Assembly: GCA_035448625.1 (NCBI GenBank)
Contig: DAOTJI010000019.1
Span: 1-37,396, forward strand
Length of the DNA stretch: 37,396 bases
DNA from: UBA8904 sp035448625
GTDB lineage: Bacteria; Desulfobacterota; Syntrophia; Syntrophales; Smithellaceae
Direction: 5' to 3'
The notes below the pieces were generated by a model. The model ran no database searches and was not told where the DNA came from. It saw nothing but the letters and a program-made list of their open reading frames with translations. The translations under genes and the position numbers were made by a program. Of this stretch, positions 17,527 to 25,946 are shown one piece after another (positions within the stretch are counted from its first letter, which is position 1; every line of letters begins with the position of its first letter).

Positions 17527-18885
17527 TCAAGGGAAAAATTTTCCGGGATTGAAAAGATTCTCCGGATCGAGCAGTCCCTTCAGCCGCTTCATGAGAATCA
17601 AACTTGCCCCGTGCTCCGTCTCCATAAAGCGGCTCTTTCCGATGCCGACGCCGTGCTCGCCGGTGCAGGTGCCTTCAAACTCCAGCGCTTTCATGACGAT
17701 GCTGCGGCTGGCCTCTTCCACGCGCGCCCAGCGTTGCGCGTCCTGCGGATCGTCCATGACGTGGACATGAATATTGCCGTCGCCGGCATGGCCGAAGAGG
17801 TAAGCCGTCAGGTCCCGCACCTCGTTTTTGCTGAAGTCCACCATTTCGCTGTAACGTGAAAGCGGCACCGCCACGTCCATGATCAGGGGCGAGAGGCCCG
17901 GGTGATGCCGCTTGATGGATTCATAGGTTTGATGCCGGATTTCCCAGAGGCGCGCTCTTTCTTCAGCGCCGATTCCGCGATCGAGGGAAAGCGCGCCGTC
18001 GGCAAAGCAGATTTCCTCCACGAAAGCCATTTCATCCGCCAGCCCCTGCCGGCTGTACCCGGAAAATTCCATGAGCAGCGTGGGGTTTTCCTCCAGCGTC
18101 ATTCCCCGGTCGGCGTTGAGCACGCGCACGACGTTGGCGTCCAGAAACTCCATGGCGGCGGGCGCCAGCCCGGCGCGCATGATCTGATACACCGTTGTGG
18201 TGGCGTTCAAGACGGAGGGGAAGGTCGCGCGCACGGCCATGAAATTCACCGGCAGACCGGCAAGCTTCAGCGTGGCTTCCGTGATGATGCCCAGCGTTCC
18301 TTCCGATCCGGTAAAGAGAGCGGACAGGTTGTACCCCGACGAGCTTTTGCGCGCACGGTTGCCGGTACGAATGACATCGCCTTCCGGCAACACGACCGTG
18401 AGGCGCATGACGTAATCCTTTGTCGCGCCGTAGCGCACCGAGCGGATGCCGCTGGCGTTGTTGCCGATCATGCCGCCGATGGTGGCCGCCGCCCCAGGAT
18501 CGGGCGGAAAGAAGAGGCCATCGCGGGCCAGGGTCTTGTTGAGTTCCTTGTAGATGACGCCGGCCTGAACATCCGCCTGAAAGTCTTCCGGACGAACGGC
18601 GATGATTCGGTTCATTTCATTGAAGTCCATGACCATACCGCCGCGGACGGGAATGGGATTTCCCTCCAGACTGGTTCCCGCGCCCCAGGCCGTGACCGGC
18701 ACATGCTTTCGGCGGGCCCAGCGGACCAGACGGCTGACTTCCTCGGTGGTACGGGGCCACACGACGATGTCCGGAAGAGACGGCGCATGAAAGGATTCAT
18801 CGTGGGAATGCAGATGGAGGACGGATTCGCCCGAGGAAATCCGGCGTTCATCAAGGATGGCTTTCAGTTCACTGAAATCAATCAT
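17527..18885 (-). CDS. FAD-linked oxidase, D-lactate/glycolate dehydrogenase family
   Basis: Flavoprotein of 452 aa that oxidises a 2-hydroxyacid such as D-lactate or glycolate and passes electrons to a quinone, cytochrome or electron-transfer flavoprotein. The FAD-binding type 4 domain (about 35-210) contains PVTAWGAGTSLEGN, DPGAAATIGGMIGNNASG and GSEGTLGIITEATLKL. The C-terminal FAD oxidase domain has YLFGHAGDGNIHVHV and TGEHGVGIGK, with the histidines that bind substrate or metal. Length and motifs fit LDHD/GlcD. It begins 3 nt after the stop of the transglutaminase-like gene with no Shine-Dalgarno site, which suggests translational coupling. No iron-sulfur GlcF partner is adjacent. Confidence 0.9.
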   Translation of the reverse strand: MIDFSELKAILDERRISSGESVLHLHSHDESFHAPSLPDIVVWPRTTEEVSRLVRWARRKHVPVTAWGAGTSLEGNPIPVRGGMVMDFNEMNRIIAVRPEDFQADVQAGVIYKELNKTLARDGLFFPPDPGAAATIGGMIGNNASGIRSVRYGATKDYVMRLTVVLPEGDVIRTGNRARKSSSGYNLSALFTGSEGTLGIITEATLKLAGLPVNFMAVRATFPSVLNATTTVYQIMRAGLAPAAMEFLDANVVRVLNADRGMTLEENPTLLMEFSGYSRQGLADEMAFVEEICFADGALSLDRGIGAEERARLWEIRHQTYESIKRHHPGLSPLIMDVAVPLSRYSEMVDFSKNEVRDLTAYLFGHAGDGNIHVHVMDDPQDAQRWARVEEASRSIVMKALEFEGTCTGEHGVGIGKSRFMETEHGASLILMKRLKGLLDPENLFNPGKFFP

Positions 18886-18888
18886 GGG

Positions 18889-19584
18889 TCATGTTTGGTT
18901 TGTGGAAAGTTTCCGGGCCTCGTTTTCGGCCTCTTCTTCAAATCGGCCCGTTCGGGTCGTCTGGCGCGTAAAGTCCTCGATCGAGCCGCCGTAACGGGTG
19001 ACGAAGGTTTCAATGAGGAAGTCAAAGGGCAGATCGTCAAAGGAGCCGCGGTCCCGGATGTATTCCATGTGCCGCCGTCCCTCCATGTCGAAGGGGTGAA
19101 GCACGGCATCGGATTGTCCGTCCCAGTCGAGCGGTTTGACCTTGAATTTTTCACAAAGAGACAGGTTGAAAGTCGGCGTCACTTTCAGCCAGCGGCCGTC
19201 CAGCAGGACATCATTGTAGCCGTGATTGTAAAAAATGTCCGTCTTCATCATTTCTTTGAGGCGCTTTGTGGTCAGGTGATTGCGGACATCGGCGAGATGG
19301 ATCCGGCAGGCAATGCCCTGCGACCGCAAGAGCGCGGCCAGCAGGACCGCTTTGGTCACGCAGTATCCGTACCCCTGGCGAAGGACGGTGGTCGCCCGGA
19401 ACGCTTCGCGCCGGGGATCGATCCGGTAGGGGTCGTAATAGATTCCGTCGCGGACGGCGAAGAAAAGTTTGACGGCCTTTTCCCGGGGCGTTGCCGCGTC
19501 TCCAACGGCATTGCGCGCGAAAACCCGGATCTCCGGGGCGTCCCGCTCGATGAATTCCGTGTGCGCTAAATACGGTTCGTTCAT
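18889..19584 (-). CDS. Transglutaminase-like (cysteine peptidase fold) protein
   Basis: Protein of 231 aa with a transglutaminase core. Cys75 in GYGYCVTKAVLLAALLRSQGI is the nucleophile position, and His121 in YNHGYNDVLLDGRWLKVTPTFN the second catalytic residue. The third position, normally Asp in D-P-T, is Thr136 (TPTFN), so the charge relay is altered, as in some bacterial subfamilies. Flanking text (VRDGIYYDPYRIDP and HPFDMEGRRHMEYIRDRG) resembles bacterial transglutaminase-domain proteins of unknown substrate. No signal peptide, so probably cytosolic. AAAAGG lies 6 nt before the ATG. Sits 11 bp after the alcohol dehydrogenase and 3 bp before the FAD oxidase, clearly one operon. Confidence 0.82.
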   Translation of the reverse strand: MNEPYLAHTEFIERDAPEIRVFARNAVGDAATPREKAVKLFFAVRDGIYYDPYRIDPRREAFRATTVLRQGYGYCVTKAVLLAALLRSQGIACRIHLADVRNHLTTKRLKEMMKTDIFYNHGYNDVLLDGRWLKVTPTFNLSLCEKFKVKPLDWDGQSDAVLHPFDMEGRRHMEYIRDRGSFDDLPFDFLIETFVTRYGGSIEDFTRQTTRTGRFEEEAENEARKLSTNQT

Positions 19585-19595
19585 GTTTTGCCTTT

Positions 19596-20606
19596 TCAGG
19601 GTTGAACCATGACCTTGACGGCGGTCGGATCCTGAAGCTGGGCGCGGAAGGCTTCCGCGGCCTGATCCAGCCCAAAGCGGTGCGAAACGATTCCGTCGGT
19701 GCTGACTTTTTTGGTTTTCAGCAGTTCGATGACCGCAGGAAAATTGCCGCCCAGGCAGCCCACCAGCGTCAGGTTTTTGCCGATGACGGAAAGGGGCTGC
19801 CAGTGAAGCGCTTCTTCGTAAATGCCGACCAGCAGAATCTTGCCGCCGCCGCGCGCCATGGCCACGGCCTGATCAAAAGTGGTCTGGTTCCCCGCGCACT
19901 CCACCACGGTATTGACGCCCAGCTGATCCGTCGTCTGCAGGACGGCCTGCAGGGTGTCTTCGGCCGCCGCGTCGATGACGAAATCCGCTCCGCAGCGCTT
20001 TGCCGCGGCCAGGCGCGAGGGCCTTCGTCCGGCGGCCAGAACCTTTTCAACGCCCAGAGCCTTGAGGATCTGAACGGCGTAGAGCCCGATGACGCCCAGC
20101 CCGATGACGGCCACGACGTCTCCCGGTTTGGGCTGTCCGCGGTTGACGGAAAAGTAGGAAATGGAAAGAGGTTCGACCGACGCTCCGTCTTCATAAGAGA
20201 GATCCGCGGGCAGCGGAAAAACGCTTCGGCCCGAAGACGCAAACGGCACGTGAACGTATTCGGCCATCGCGCCCGGAAACTGGTATCCCAAAAGCGCCAT
20301 GTCCGAGCAGCGGTGCGCCTTTCCCTGCTTGCACCAGAAGCATTTGCCGCACGGGGAAAAGCCGACCGCCGTACAGCGCATGCCGGGGTTGATTCCCTGC
20401 ACATTTTTGCCGACTTCCACGATGTCGCCGCTGAATTCATGGCCGAAGATGGTGCCCTCGTGGCCTTTCTCTTTGTACCAGTGCAGATCGGAACCGCATA
20501 CGCCGCAGGATCTGACTTTGATGATGACGCCGTGCGGCGCGCAGACGGGATCGGGAACGGTTTCGGTTCGAATATCCTTCGCGCCGTGCAGGACTGCTGC
20601 TTTCAT
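19596..20606 (-). CDS. Zinc-dependent medium-chain alcohol dehydrogenase
   Basis: NAD(P)-dependent medium-chain dehydrogenase of 336 aa, sorbitol/threonine dehydrogenase type. Catalytic zinc ligands Cys37 (CGVCGSDLH), His56 and Glu57 (GHEFSG) are present, as are structural zinc ligands Cys86, Cys89, Cys92 and Cys100 (CGKCFWCKQGKAHRC). The Rossmann motif is GLGVIGLYAVQ and the nucleotide loop AGRRPSR; an Arg-Arg-Pro after the second strand hints at NADPH, but this is uncertain. The start is MKAAVLHG at 20606, which has GGAGG 7 nt upstream, not the in-frame codon at 20636. First gene of a four-gene operon with its own promoter. Confidence 0.92.
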   Translation of the reverse strand: MKAAVLHGAKDIRTETVPDPVCAPHGVIIKVRSCGVCGSDLHWYKEKGHEGTIFGHEFSGDIVEVGKNVQGINPGMRCTAVGFSPCGKCFWCKQGKAHRCSDMALLGYQFPGAMAEYVHVPFASSGRSVFPLPADLSYEDGASVEPLSISYFSVNRGQPKPGDVVAVIGLGVIGLYAVQILKALGVEKVLAAGRRPSRLAAAKRCGADFVIDAAAEDTLQAVLQTTDQLGVNTVVECAGNQTTFDQAVAMARGGGKILLVGIYEEALHWQPLSVIGKNLTLVGCLGGNFPAVIELLKTKKVSTDGIVSHRFGLDQAAEAFRAQLQDPTAVKVMVQP

Positions 20607-20634
20607 GATGCCCTCCGGAGATGTTGGTTTCGGC

Positions 20635-20665
20635 ATTCTATTTCAAAGAATGGCTTCTGTGTCAA
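20635..20665 (-). promoter_or_regulatory. Probable promoter of the alcohol dehydrogenase operon
   Basis: Minus strand: TTGACA (20660-20665, perfect) and TAGAAT (20635-20640, five of six) with a 19-bp spacer, longer than ideal. Predicted leader about 22 nt to the ATG at 20606. No inverted repeat is obvious nearby. Confidence 0.45.
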
Positions 20666-20790
20666 GCCGTTAGAAAACATCCGTTGGAAAACAGGGGATG
20701 GGAAAATAGGGACATCGGCCGTTTGAGCCGTTGACGGTGAACGACAAAAAAGCAAGCAAGGAGCCATGAGTGACGAGGCCGTGCTTCGTT

Positions 20791-22551
20791 TCAGGCGCGG
20801 CAGATCCGGTTGCGGCCGGTTTGCTTGGCCTGATACATGGCCTGATCGGCGCGGTTGAGAAACTCTTCAGGGCTTTCGTTCGGCAACAGTTCGGCCGCGC
20901 CGATGCTGATGGTAGCGTGAATCTGTTTTTTTGCACCGGGCTGAAAGGGTATTTTTTCGAAACCGGCCCGGATCCGCTCGGCGGCTTCCAACGCCGCCCG
21001 GAGGTCGGCATTGTGGAGGATGACCACGAATTCCTCTCCGCCGTAGCGGCAGGCGATATCTTCTTCCCGCAGGGTCTGAACCAGCAGCCGGCCCAGGGCC
21101 GCCAGCACCTTGTCGCCTTCCGGGTGCCCGTAGGTATCGTTGAAATCCTTGAAATGATCGACATCCATCATCAGCAGGGACAATCGCGTCCCGGTGCGCC
21201 GGGCCGCCGCCGTTTTTTTCACGAGCGTCGGATTTAAAAAACGCCGGTTGAAAAGGCCCGTCAGCTCATCCGTCACGCTGATCGCCTCGAGATTTCTTTC
21301 CCGCTCACGCAGCTGCTCTTCTTCCTCCTGCATGATGCGGATGCGATAGCCCAGCGCGAAAGACAGAAGGATGGCTTCCGCAGCGCTGCCGAAGATGACG
21401 ATATGCATGGTGAAGGTGTTGTTGGGGATCAGGCCGTAAAATTTGAAAAAGAAGACAAAAGCGGCCAGCAGAAAGACGCCGAAGGCGATGAGGTAAAACA
21501 GGGCCGGCCGGAAGCCGGAGCGCAAAGACGAAAAGGCGGCCGTGAAAAGCACAACGGAAACCACCTGTCCCGAAAGGTAGGACAGAAGATTGCCGAGCCA
21601 TAATTGTCTCAAAAAAACCAGCACAATGATCGTGCCCATAAAAACCGCCAGACCCTTCAGCAGTTTGTCGTGGCGGGGAGCCGTTTTCGGTGTGTTGAGA
21701 AAGACGATGCCGAACTGGACGGCAAAGATCATCATCAGAGCCGCGAACACCGCGATGCCGGACATCAGAAATTCGCCCAGCGGCGGCCAGAGATAACGGA
21801 AGAGCCCGATGAGGATGCATTGCCACAACAGCAAAAAGCCGACGTAGGTGATGTAGAAAAGATACTGACGGTCGCGGATGAACAGATACAGGGCCAGGTT
21901 GTAGAGAATCATGGCGATCAGAATGCCGGCGAAAAGTCCGACGATCAGAAAAAGAACAAAACTGTTTTTCCGGAAAGCGTCGACGGTATAAAGCGTTGCA
22001 CGAAACTGCAGCGCGTATGGGGTGGCGACGCGGGCGACGACCGGACGGGAGGCGTCGAGGTTGTCGGGCAAAACGAAAGTCGGGTAAAGAAAAGGAAATT
22101 CCCTGCTCTTGTTCCCCTGCCGCCATCCTCCGTGGAATTCAATGAGATCGGGCTTGCCCTCCTGGATGACCGGTACGTAGAGCGTGATGGCGCCCAGGGC
22201 GGCGTTGTCGAAAACCAGAAGGGAACGACGGCCGGCCGGCGATACGTCATCTCCGGCATCGGCGGGGGCGATTCGGCATTTGAACCAAAGCGTCGCTCTT
22301 TTGAAGCTGAACTGAAAGGAATATTTCGTGTGGCGTTGAAAGGATGGTCCGCCGCCGATAATGTCCTGAACCTGCAGGCGGTTGGAATAATCGAGCAGGT
22401 ATTCGGCGTGCCGGGCGATTTCGACGGCGGGGACGGCGCCGCCGACCCGGACGGGCGGCGCTTCCCGGGCCTGGGCGGCGAGCGCCCACCAGAGAATAAG
22501 GCAAAGGATGAAAGGCCAGCTTCGAGGGTTTGTTCGCGGGCGCAGGATCAT
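20791..22551 (-). CDS. Membrane diguanylate cyclase with 7TM-DISM sensor
   Basis: Predicted c-di-GMP synthase of 586 aa. A signal peptide (about 1-29, ending ALAAQA) is followed by a periplasmic 7TMR-DISMED2-type beta domain (about 30-190), seven closely packed transmembrane helices (about 190-400, first helix FVLFLIVGLFAGILIAMILYN), a short coiled coil (QEEEEQLRERERN) and a GGDEF domain starting at SVTDELTGLFNRR. The active site is GGEEF, so it should be active. RxxD (REED), five residues before it, is the inhibitory I-site. ATG 22551 is chosen because AAAGGAG lies 8 nt upstream; upstream in-frame starts are poorly placed. It follows the YihY-Crp gene by 38 bp on the same strand. Confidence 0.92.
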   Translation of the reverse strand: MILRPRTNPRSWPFILCLILWWALAAQAREAPPVRVGGAVPAVEIARHAEYLLDYSNRLQVQDIIGGGPSFQRHTKYSFQFSFKRATLWFKCRIAPADAGDDVSPAGRRSLLVFDNAALGAITLYVPVIQEGKPDLIEFHGGWRQGNKSREFPFLYPTFVLPDNLDASRPVVARVATPYALQFRATLYTVDAFRKNSFVLFLIVGLFAGILIAMILYNLALYLFIRDRQYLFYITYVGFLLLWQCILIGLFRYLWPPLGEFLMSGIAVFAALMMIFAVQFGIVFLNTPKTAPRHDKLLKGLAVFMGTIIVLVFLRQLWLGNLLSYLSGQVVSVVLFTAAFSSLRSGFRPALFYLIAFGVFLLAAFVFFFKFYGLIPNNTFTMHIVIFGSAAEAILLSFALGYRIRIMQEEEEQLRERERNLEAISVTDELTGLFNRRFLNPTLVKKTAAARRTGTRLSLLMMDVDHFKDFNDTYGHPEGDKVLAALGRLLVQTLREEDIACRYGGEEFVVILHNADLRAALEAAERIRAGFEKIPFQPGAKKQIHATISIGAAELLPNESPEEFLNRADQAMYQAKQTGRNRICRA

Positions 22552-22589
22552 TTTCATTTCTCCTTTGATGCATCCGGAAACGCGGTTTT

Positions 22590-24119
22590 TCAGATTCCGG
22601 AATCCAGCAGAGACCACATCTTTCCTCGGTTGATGTCCGGGTGATTGTCCCGGAGCATAACGATTCCCTGTGCGGAAAGCTCTTGAAGGATATGGCTGAT
22701 TTCGGCCGGTTCTTTTCGGGTCAGCCGCGAAATCTGTCCGATGTGCTCTTCAACGGTGGCTTTGGGCCGATCAAGGATTTGCATGAAAACCAGCAGGCGC
22801 GTTCTCAGACGGGAGAATTCTTCCAGCGTCGCATTGGAATTTTTCAGGCGCGCTGCGAATTCGCGCAGCATGGCCAGTGCAACCTCCCGGCTTTCGCGGA
22901 TCAGGTTCTGAAAGGTTCGGTCGTCGATCACGGCCAGGTGGCTGTCTTCCATCGTGCGCGCCGTCGCGGTCCTCCGGACGTCGATGAGCGCCGCCATTTC
23001 ACCGAAATATTGTCCCGGCCCCATTTCCGCCAGGGTTTTTTTGACGCCGCCGTCGACACGCTCCATGCGCACCCGCCCTGAAAGCACATAGAACATTTCG
23101 CAGCCGGAATCCCCCTCTTGAAAAATCACTTCATCCCGGGCGTAAACGCGGCCGAATTTCTGGAAGAGACGCGCATCGACCTTGAGCCTTGAACGGTTCG
23201 GTTTGAGCAGGGCTCTTTCCAGCAGCAGCATATCGCGGCGCTCGAAGGAAGACATGATTTCCGCGCAAAACAAAAAAATCAGCGCCACGTAAAAAACCCA
23301 GATGACCAGGATGACGACGGTTTCCAGAGACCCGAAAATGACGTGATAGCGGGTGTAATTGGCCAGATACCAGGTAAAAAGCTGCTTGGCGATTTCCACC
23401 AGAAACGCGAAAATCGCGCTGCCGGCCAGGGCCACAGAGAAACGGATTTTCGCCGTGGGAATGATCCGATAAACGAAGGTTACCAGGAGGACGACCATCA
23501 GGTAGGGAAGGATATAGCGCAGGCCGATTTGCGCCGGTGTGGTCAGGGTCAACAGAATCCCGCCTGTCCAACCGGAGGGGTCTTCGGCGAGCAGCGCCGT
23601 CAGATAGGTGATCAGAACGCTCAATCCTCCGATCAGCCAGACGGTGGGGATCATGGCAATGGCCATGAGTTTGGATACGAAATAATTTCGTTTGCGCCGG
23701 GACCGGAAAATGATGTTCAGCGCCGACTCGATTGCATTGAAGATCGCGGCCGACAACCAGACGAGTCCCAAAAGGCCGATCCAGCCCAGCACCTTGGTTT
23801 TGCCTTCGATTTGCCCCACCTGCTGAAGAAGCGCTTCGGAAAAATAGGGATGGATTCCCCGGACGGTCCCGATGATGTCCCCCTGAAGAGTGGTGCTGGA
23901 GCTGAAGAAGGCCCCGGCGGCGATGAGGGTGAGAATAAAGAGCGGGATGGCGGACAGAATGGCGTAAAGCGCGACGGCGGCCGCCTGATTGGCGTCGCCG
24001 TTCAGGCTGAAATTGTTGACCGCGTCCGCCGCGATATCCCAGGCGCCGGCGGCTTTCATCTGCAAGGATTCCTTGCGGGTTTTCCGCCTTGCCGCCGTTT
24101 CTTCTTTGTTTTCCGTCAT
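22590..24119 (-). CDS. YihY/BrkB membrane protein fused to Crp-like cNMP-binding and HTH modules
   Basis: Protein of 509 aa with three parts. Residues 30-300 are a YihY/BrkB (formerly 'RNase BN') integral membrane domain with about six helices and the hallmark SLNGDANQAAAVALYAILSAIPLFIL. Residues 318-430 form a cyclic-nucleotide-binding beta-roll with the phosphate-binding cassette YFGEMAALIDVRRTATA; Glu374 and the RR at 382-383 stand where CRP contacts cAMP. Residues 440-492 look like a Crp-type winged helix (ISRLTRKEPAEISHILQELSAQGIV). Together they would be a membrane-tethered ligand sensor, possibly DNA-binding. BrkB proteins normally stop near residue 300. ATG 24119 agrees with the promoter at 24153-24181; Met21 is an alternative. 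Function of the YihY domain is not settled in the literature I know. Confidence 0.88.
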   Translation of the reverse strand: MTENKEETAARRKTRKESLQMKAAGAWDIAADAVNNFSLNGDANQAAAVALYAILSAIPLFILTLIAAGAFFSSSTTLQGDIIGTVRGIHPYFSEALLQQVGQIEGKTKVLGWIGLLGLVWLSAAIFNAIESALNIIFRSRRKRNYFVSKLMAIAMIPTVWLIGGLSVLITYLTALLAEDPSGWTGGILLTLTTPAQIGLRYILPYLMVVLLVTFVYRIIPTAKIRFSVALAGSAIFAFLVEIAKQLFTWYLANYTRYHVIFGSLETVVILVIWVFYVALIFLFCAEIMSSFERRDMLLLERALLKPNRSRLKVDARLFQKFGRVYARDEVIFQEGDSGCEMFYVLSGRVRMERVDGGVKKTLAEMGPGQYFGEMAALIDVRRTATARTMEDSHLAVIDDRTFQNLIRESREVALAMLREFAARLKNSNATLEEFSRLRTRLLVFMQILDRPKATVEEHIGQISRLTRKEPAEISHILQELSAQGIVMLRDNHPDINRGKMWSLLDSGI

Positions 24120-24152
24120 GAGGGACCGACCGAAACCACCGTATTTTGCTTC

Positions 24153-24181
24153 ATCTTACAATGGAATGAGCATCCGGTCAA
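24153..24181 (-). promoter_or_regulatory. Sigma-70 promoter of the YihY-Crp/GGDEF pair
   Basis: Minus strand: TTGACC (24176-24181), a 17-bp spacer and TAAGAT (24153-24158). Predicted start near 24146, 27 nt before the ATG at 24119. The diguanylate cyclase 38 bp after the first gene is likely on the same transcript. Confidence 0.55.
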
Positions 24182-24227
24182 AATGATTATTCAGAACAGG
24201 AGGGACGGCATAGAAGATGGGAGCAGG

Positions 24228-25127
24228 CTACTTTGGGGAATCCATCAGGCGGCAGGCGTTCAGGAACGATTCCACTTCTTTGAAAACTTCCCGTGCGATG
24301 GGGCCCAAAACGATGCCGTGCCGGTTGAAATCAATCCAAACGAATCGCTTTTGATGCGAGCCCAGGCCATCAAAGATGGCCGGCCCGCTTTGAGGATCCA
24401 CCTTGGGATCTTTGCGTCCCTGGATGATCAGGGCCGGAATTTGGATACCGGCAAGCGAACGTCGGACGCTTCTCATCAGTTTTTTGACCTCGACGAAGGC
24501 ACTGACCGGACAGAGGAGATAATTAATGTGGGGGTTGTCCGCGTCGTTCTTCATGAAGGCCAAGCCCAGGCGGCCCATGCCCAGAGAAGAGCAGAGACGA
24601 TTAAAGCCGTTCAGCAGCTCGGCAAATCTCGAGGATAAACTCTTAAAACGGAGCGGCGCGCTGACGGCAATCACCGCTTCGAAATCATGGGGCTTCCCGA
24701 TGACGGTTTGCAGCGCAAGACCGGCGCCGGTGGAAAAACCGGCTACCAGGATTTTTTTGCAGCAGGTTTTGAGCAGCGTGTGGCCGCGGTCGACGCAGGC
24801 CAGCCAATCATGGTAATGGCGGGCCGAAAGATCCCCGGACGATGTTCCGTGGCCGGGCAATCGGGGAGCGTAGACGGTCAGCCCCCCGTCGTGCAGAAAT
24901 TCCGCCCACTCGCGGACTTCCGCCGGCGCCGCCATCAACCCGTGAATGAGCAGCACACCGGTGTCGGATCCGGGCGCGCGAAGCAGGAAAGGCATCCCGA
25001 TCTCCGGCGGTTTGCTTTCGCCCGGCTTGTAATGTTTTTCATACTCCCGAAGAAATAAATTCAGTTCCTCCGCCAAAAGCAGGTCCGTGACAGGACAGGA
25101 TGGTTCGGACGGAAGAGATGCGCTCAT
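24228..25127 (-). CDS. Alpha/beta hydrolase, carboxylesterase-like
   Basis: Serine hydrolase of 299 aa. LLIHGLMAAP is the oxyanion-hole HG loop, GFSTGAG the nucleophile elbow (GxSxG), GRKDPKVDP the likely acid Asp, and NRHGIVLG the catalytic His, the order and spacing of the alpha/beta hydrolase fold. It resembles monoacylglycerol-lipase and Est30-like carboxylesterases; the substrate cannot be told. No signal peptide. The ATG lies 2 nt after the hemolysin III stop (TAG-TC-ATG), implying translational coupling. Confidence 0.88.
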   Translation of the reverse strand: MSASLPSEPSCPVTDLLLAEELNLFLREYEKHYKPGESKPPEIGMPFLLRAPGSDTGVLLIHGLMAAPAEVREWAEFLHDGGLTVYAPRLPGHGTSSGDLSARHYHDWLACVDRGHTLLKTCCKKILVAGFSTGAGLALQTVIGKPHDFEAVIAVSAPLRFKSLSSRFAELLNGFNRLCSSLGMGRLGLAFMKNDADNPHINYLLCPVSAFVEVKKLMRSVRRSLAGIQIPALIIQGRKDPKVDPQSGPAIFDGLGSHQKRFVWIDFNRHGIVLGPIAREVFKEVESFLNACRLMDSPK

Positions 25128-25129
25128 GA

Positions 25130-25777
25130 CTAAACGGGGTGAGAATAGACGCCGTAGATCATGGCATAATGCAGGATGCCGCCGATCAGGACCATAATGT
25201 GAAAGAGTTCATGAAAACTGAAAATTCCCGGAATCATCCGCGGCTTTTTGACGGCGTAAATAATGGCGCCGATCGTAAAGGAAACGCCGCCCGTCACCAG
25301 GAGAATTGCCTGGGAAGAGGACATGTTGGCCAGCATCTGCTTGAGGGTGAAGAGTGCCGACCATCCCATGAACAAATAGATGACGGCATACAGTTTTCGT
25401 GGTGCCCCCGGAAAAAAAATCTGTGAAATCAGGCCGACACCCACCAGGCCCCACTGGAAGGCGATCATCCACCACTTGTAGGAGCCGTCGAGGCAAAAAT
25501 AACAGATCGGCGTAAAGGTCCCGGCAATCATGAAAAAAATGGCCAGCCGGTCCATCTTCCTCCAGAAAGACAGTTCATTCTCTTCCTTTTTAAAGGCATG
25601 GTAGAGGGTGCTCGCGGAAAAAAGAAAAACGACCGATATTCCGTAAATCAGCGCGGTGACGAGCCCGGAGGCTGAATCGCTGGCGGCGATGGCCAGATAG
25701 ACGGTTCCGATAACGGCGGCAACCGCTCCGGCAAAGTGTGAGTAAACGTTAAACAGCTCCTGCGTTTTGACTTTCAT
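25130..25777 (-). CDS. Hemolysin III / PAQR-family membrane protein
   Basis: Seven-helix integral membrane protein of 215 aa in the HlyIII/YqfA branch of the PAQR superfamily. Conserved metal-site motifs are present: NVYSHFAG near the N-terminus, STLYH after helix 2, MDRLAIFFMIAGTFTP at helix 3, and FHELFHIMVLIGGILHY at helix 7. The hemolysin name comes from one Bacillus protein; for most members the role is membrane-lipid homeostasis or unknown. GGGAGAG precedes the ATG by 5-6 nt. Forms an operon with the downstream alpha/beta hydrolase; a lipid-related role for the pair is speculation. Confidence 0.9.
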   Translation of the reverse strand: MKVKTQELFNVYSHFAGAVAAVIGTVYLAIAASDSASGLVTALIYGISVVFLFSASTLYHAFKKEENELSFWRKMDRLAIFFMIAGTFTPICYFCLDGSYKWWMIAFQWGLVGVGLISQIFFPGAPRKLYAVIYLFMGWSALFTLKQMLANMSSSQAILLVTGGVSFTIGAIIYAVKKPRMIPGIFSFHELFHIMVLIGGILHYAMIYGVYSHPV

Positions 25778-25946
25778 AATTCTCTCCCTGAAAGAGGCAT
25801 ATTCCCCTTTTCGTGTAAAACATGCTCACAGATTTCTTTAAAAAGCGAGGATTAAATATGACGGATGGGCGGACGGATGCGGCCGCGGGGAGCGAAGATC
25901 GCAAATGATATTGCAAAGAAGGGTTTCCTGGGTTATGTAATCCGCC

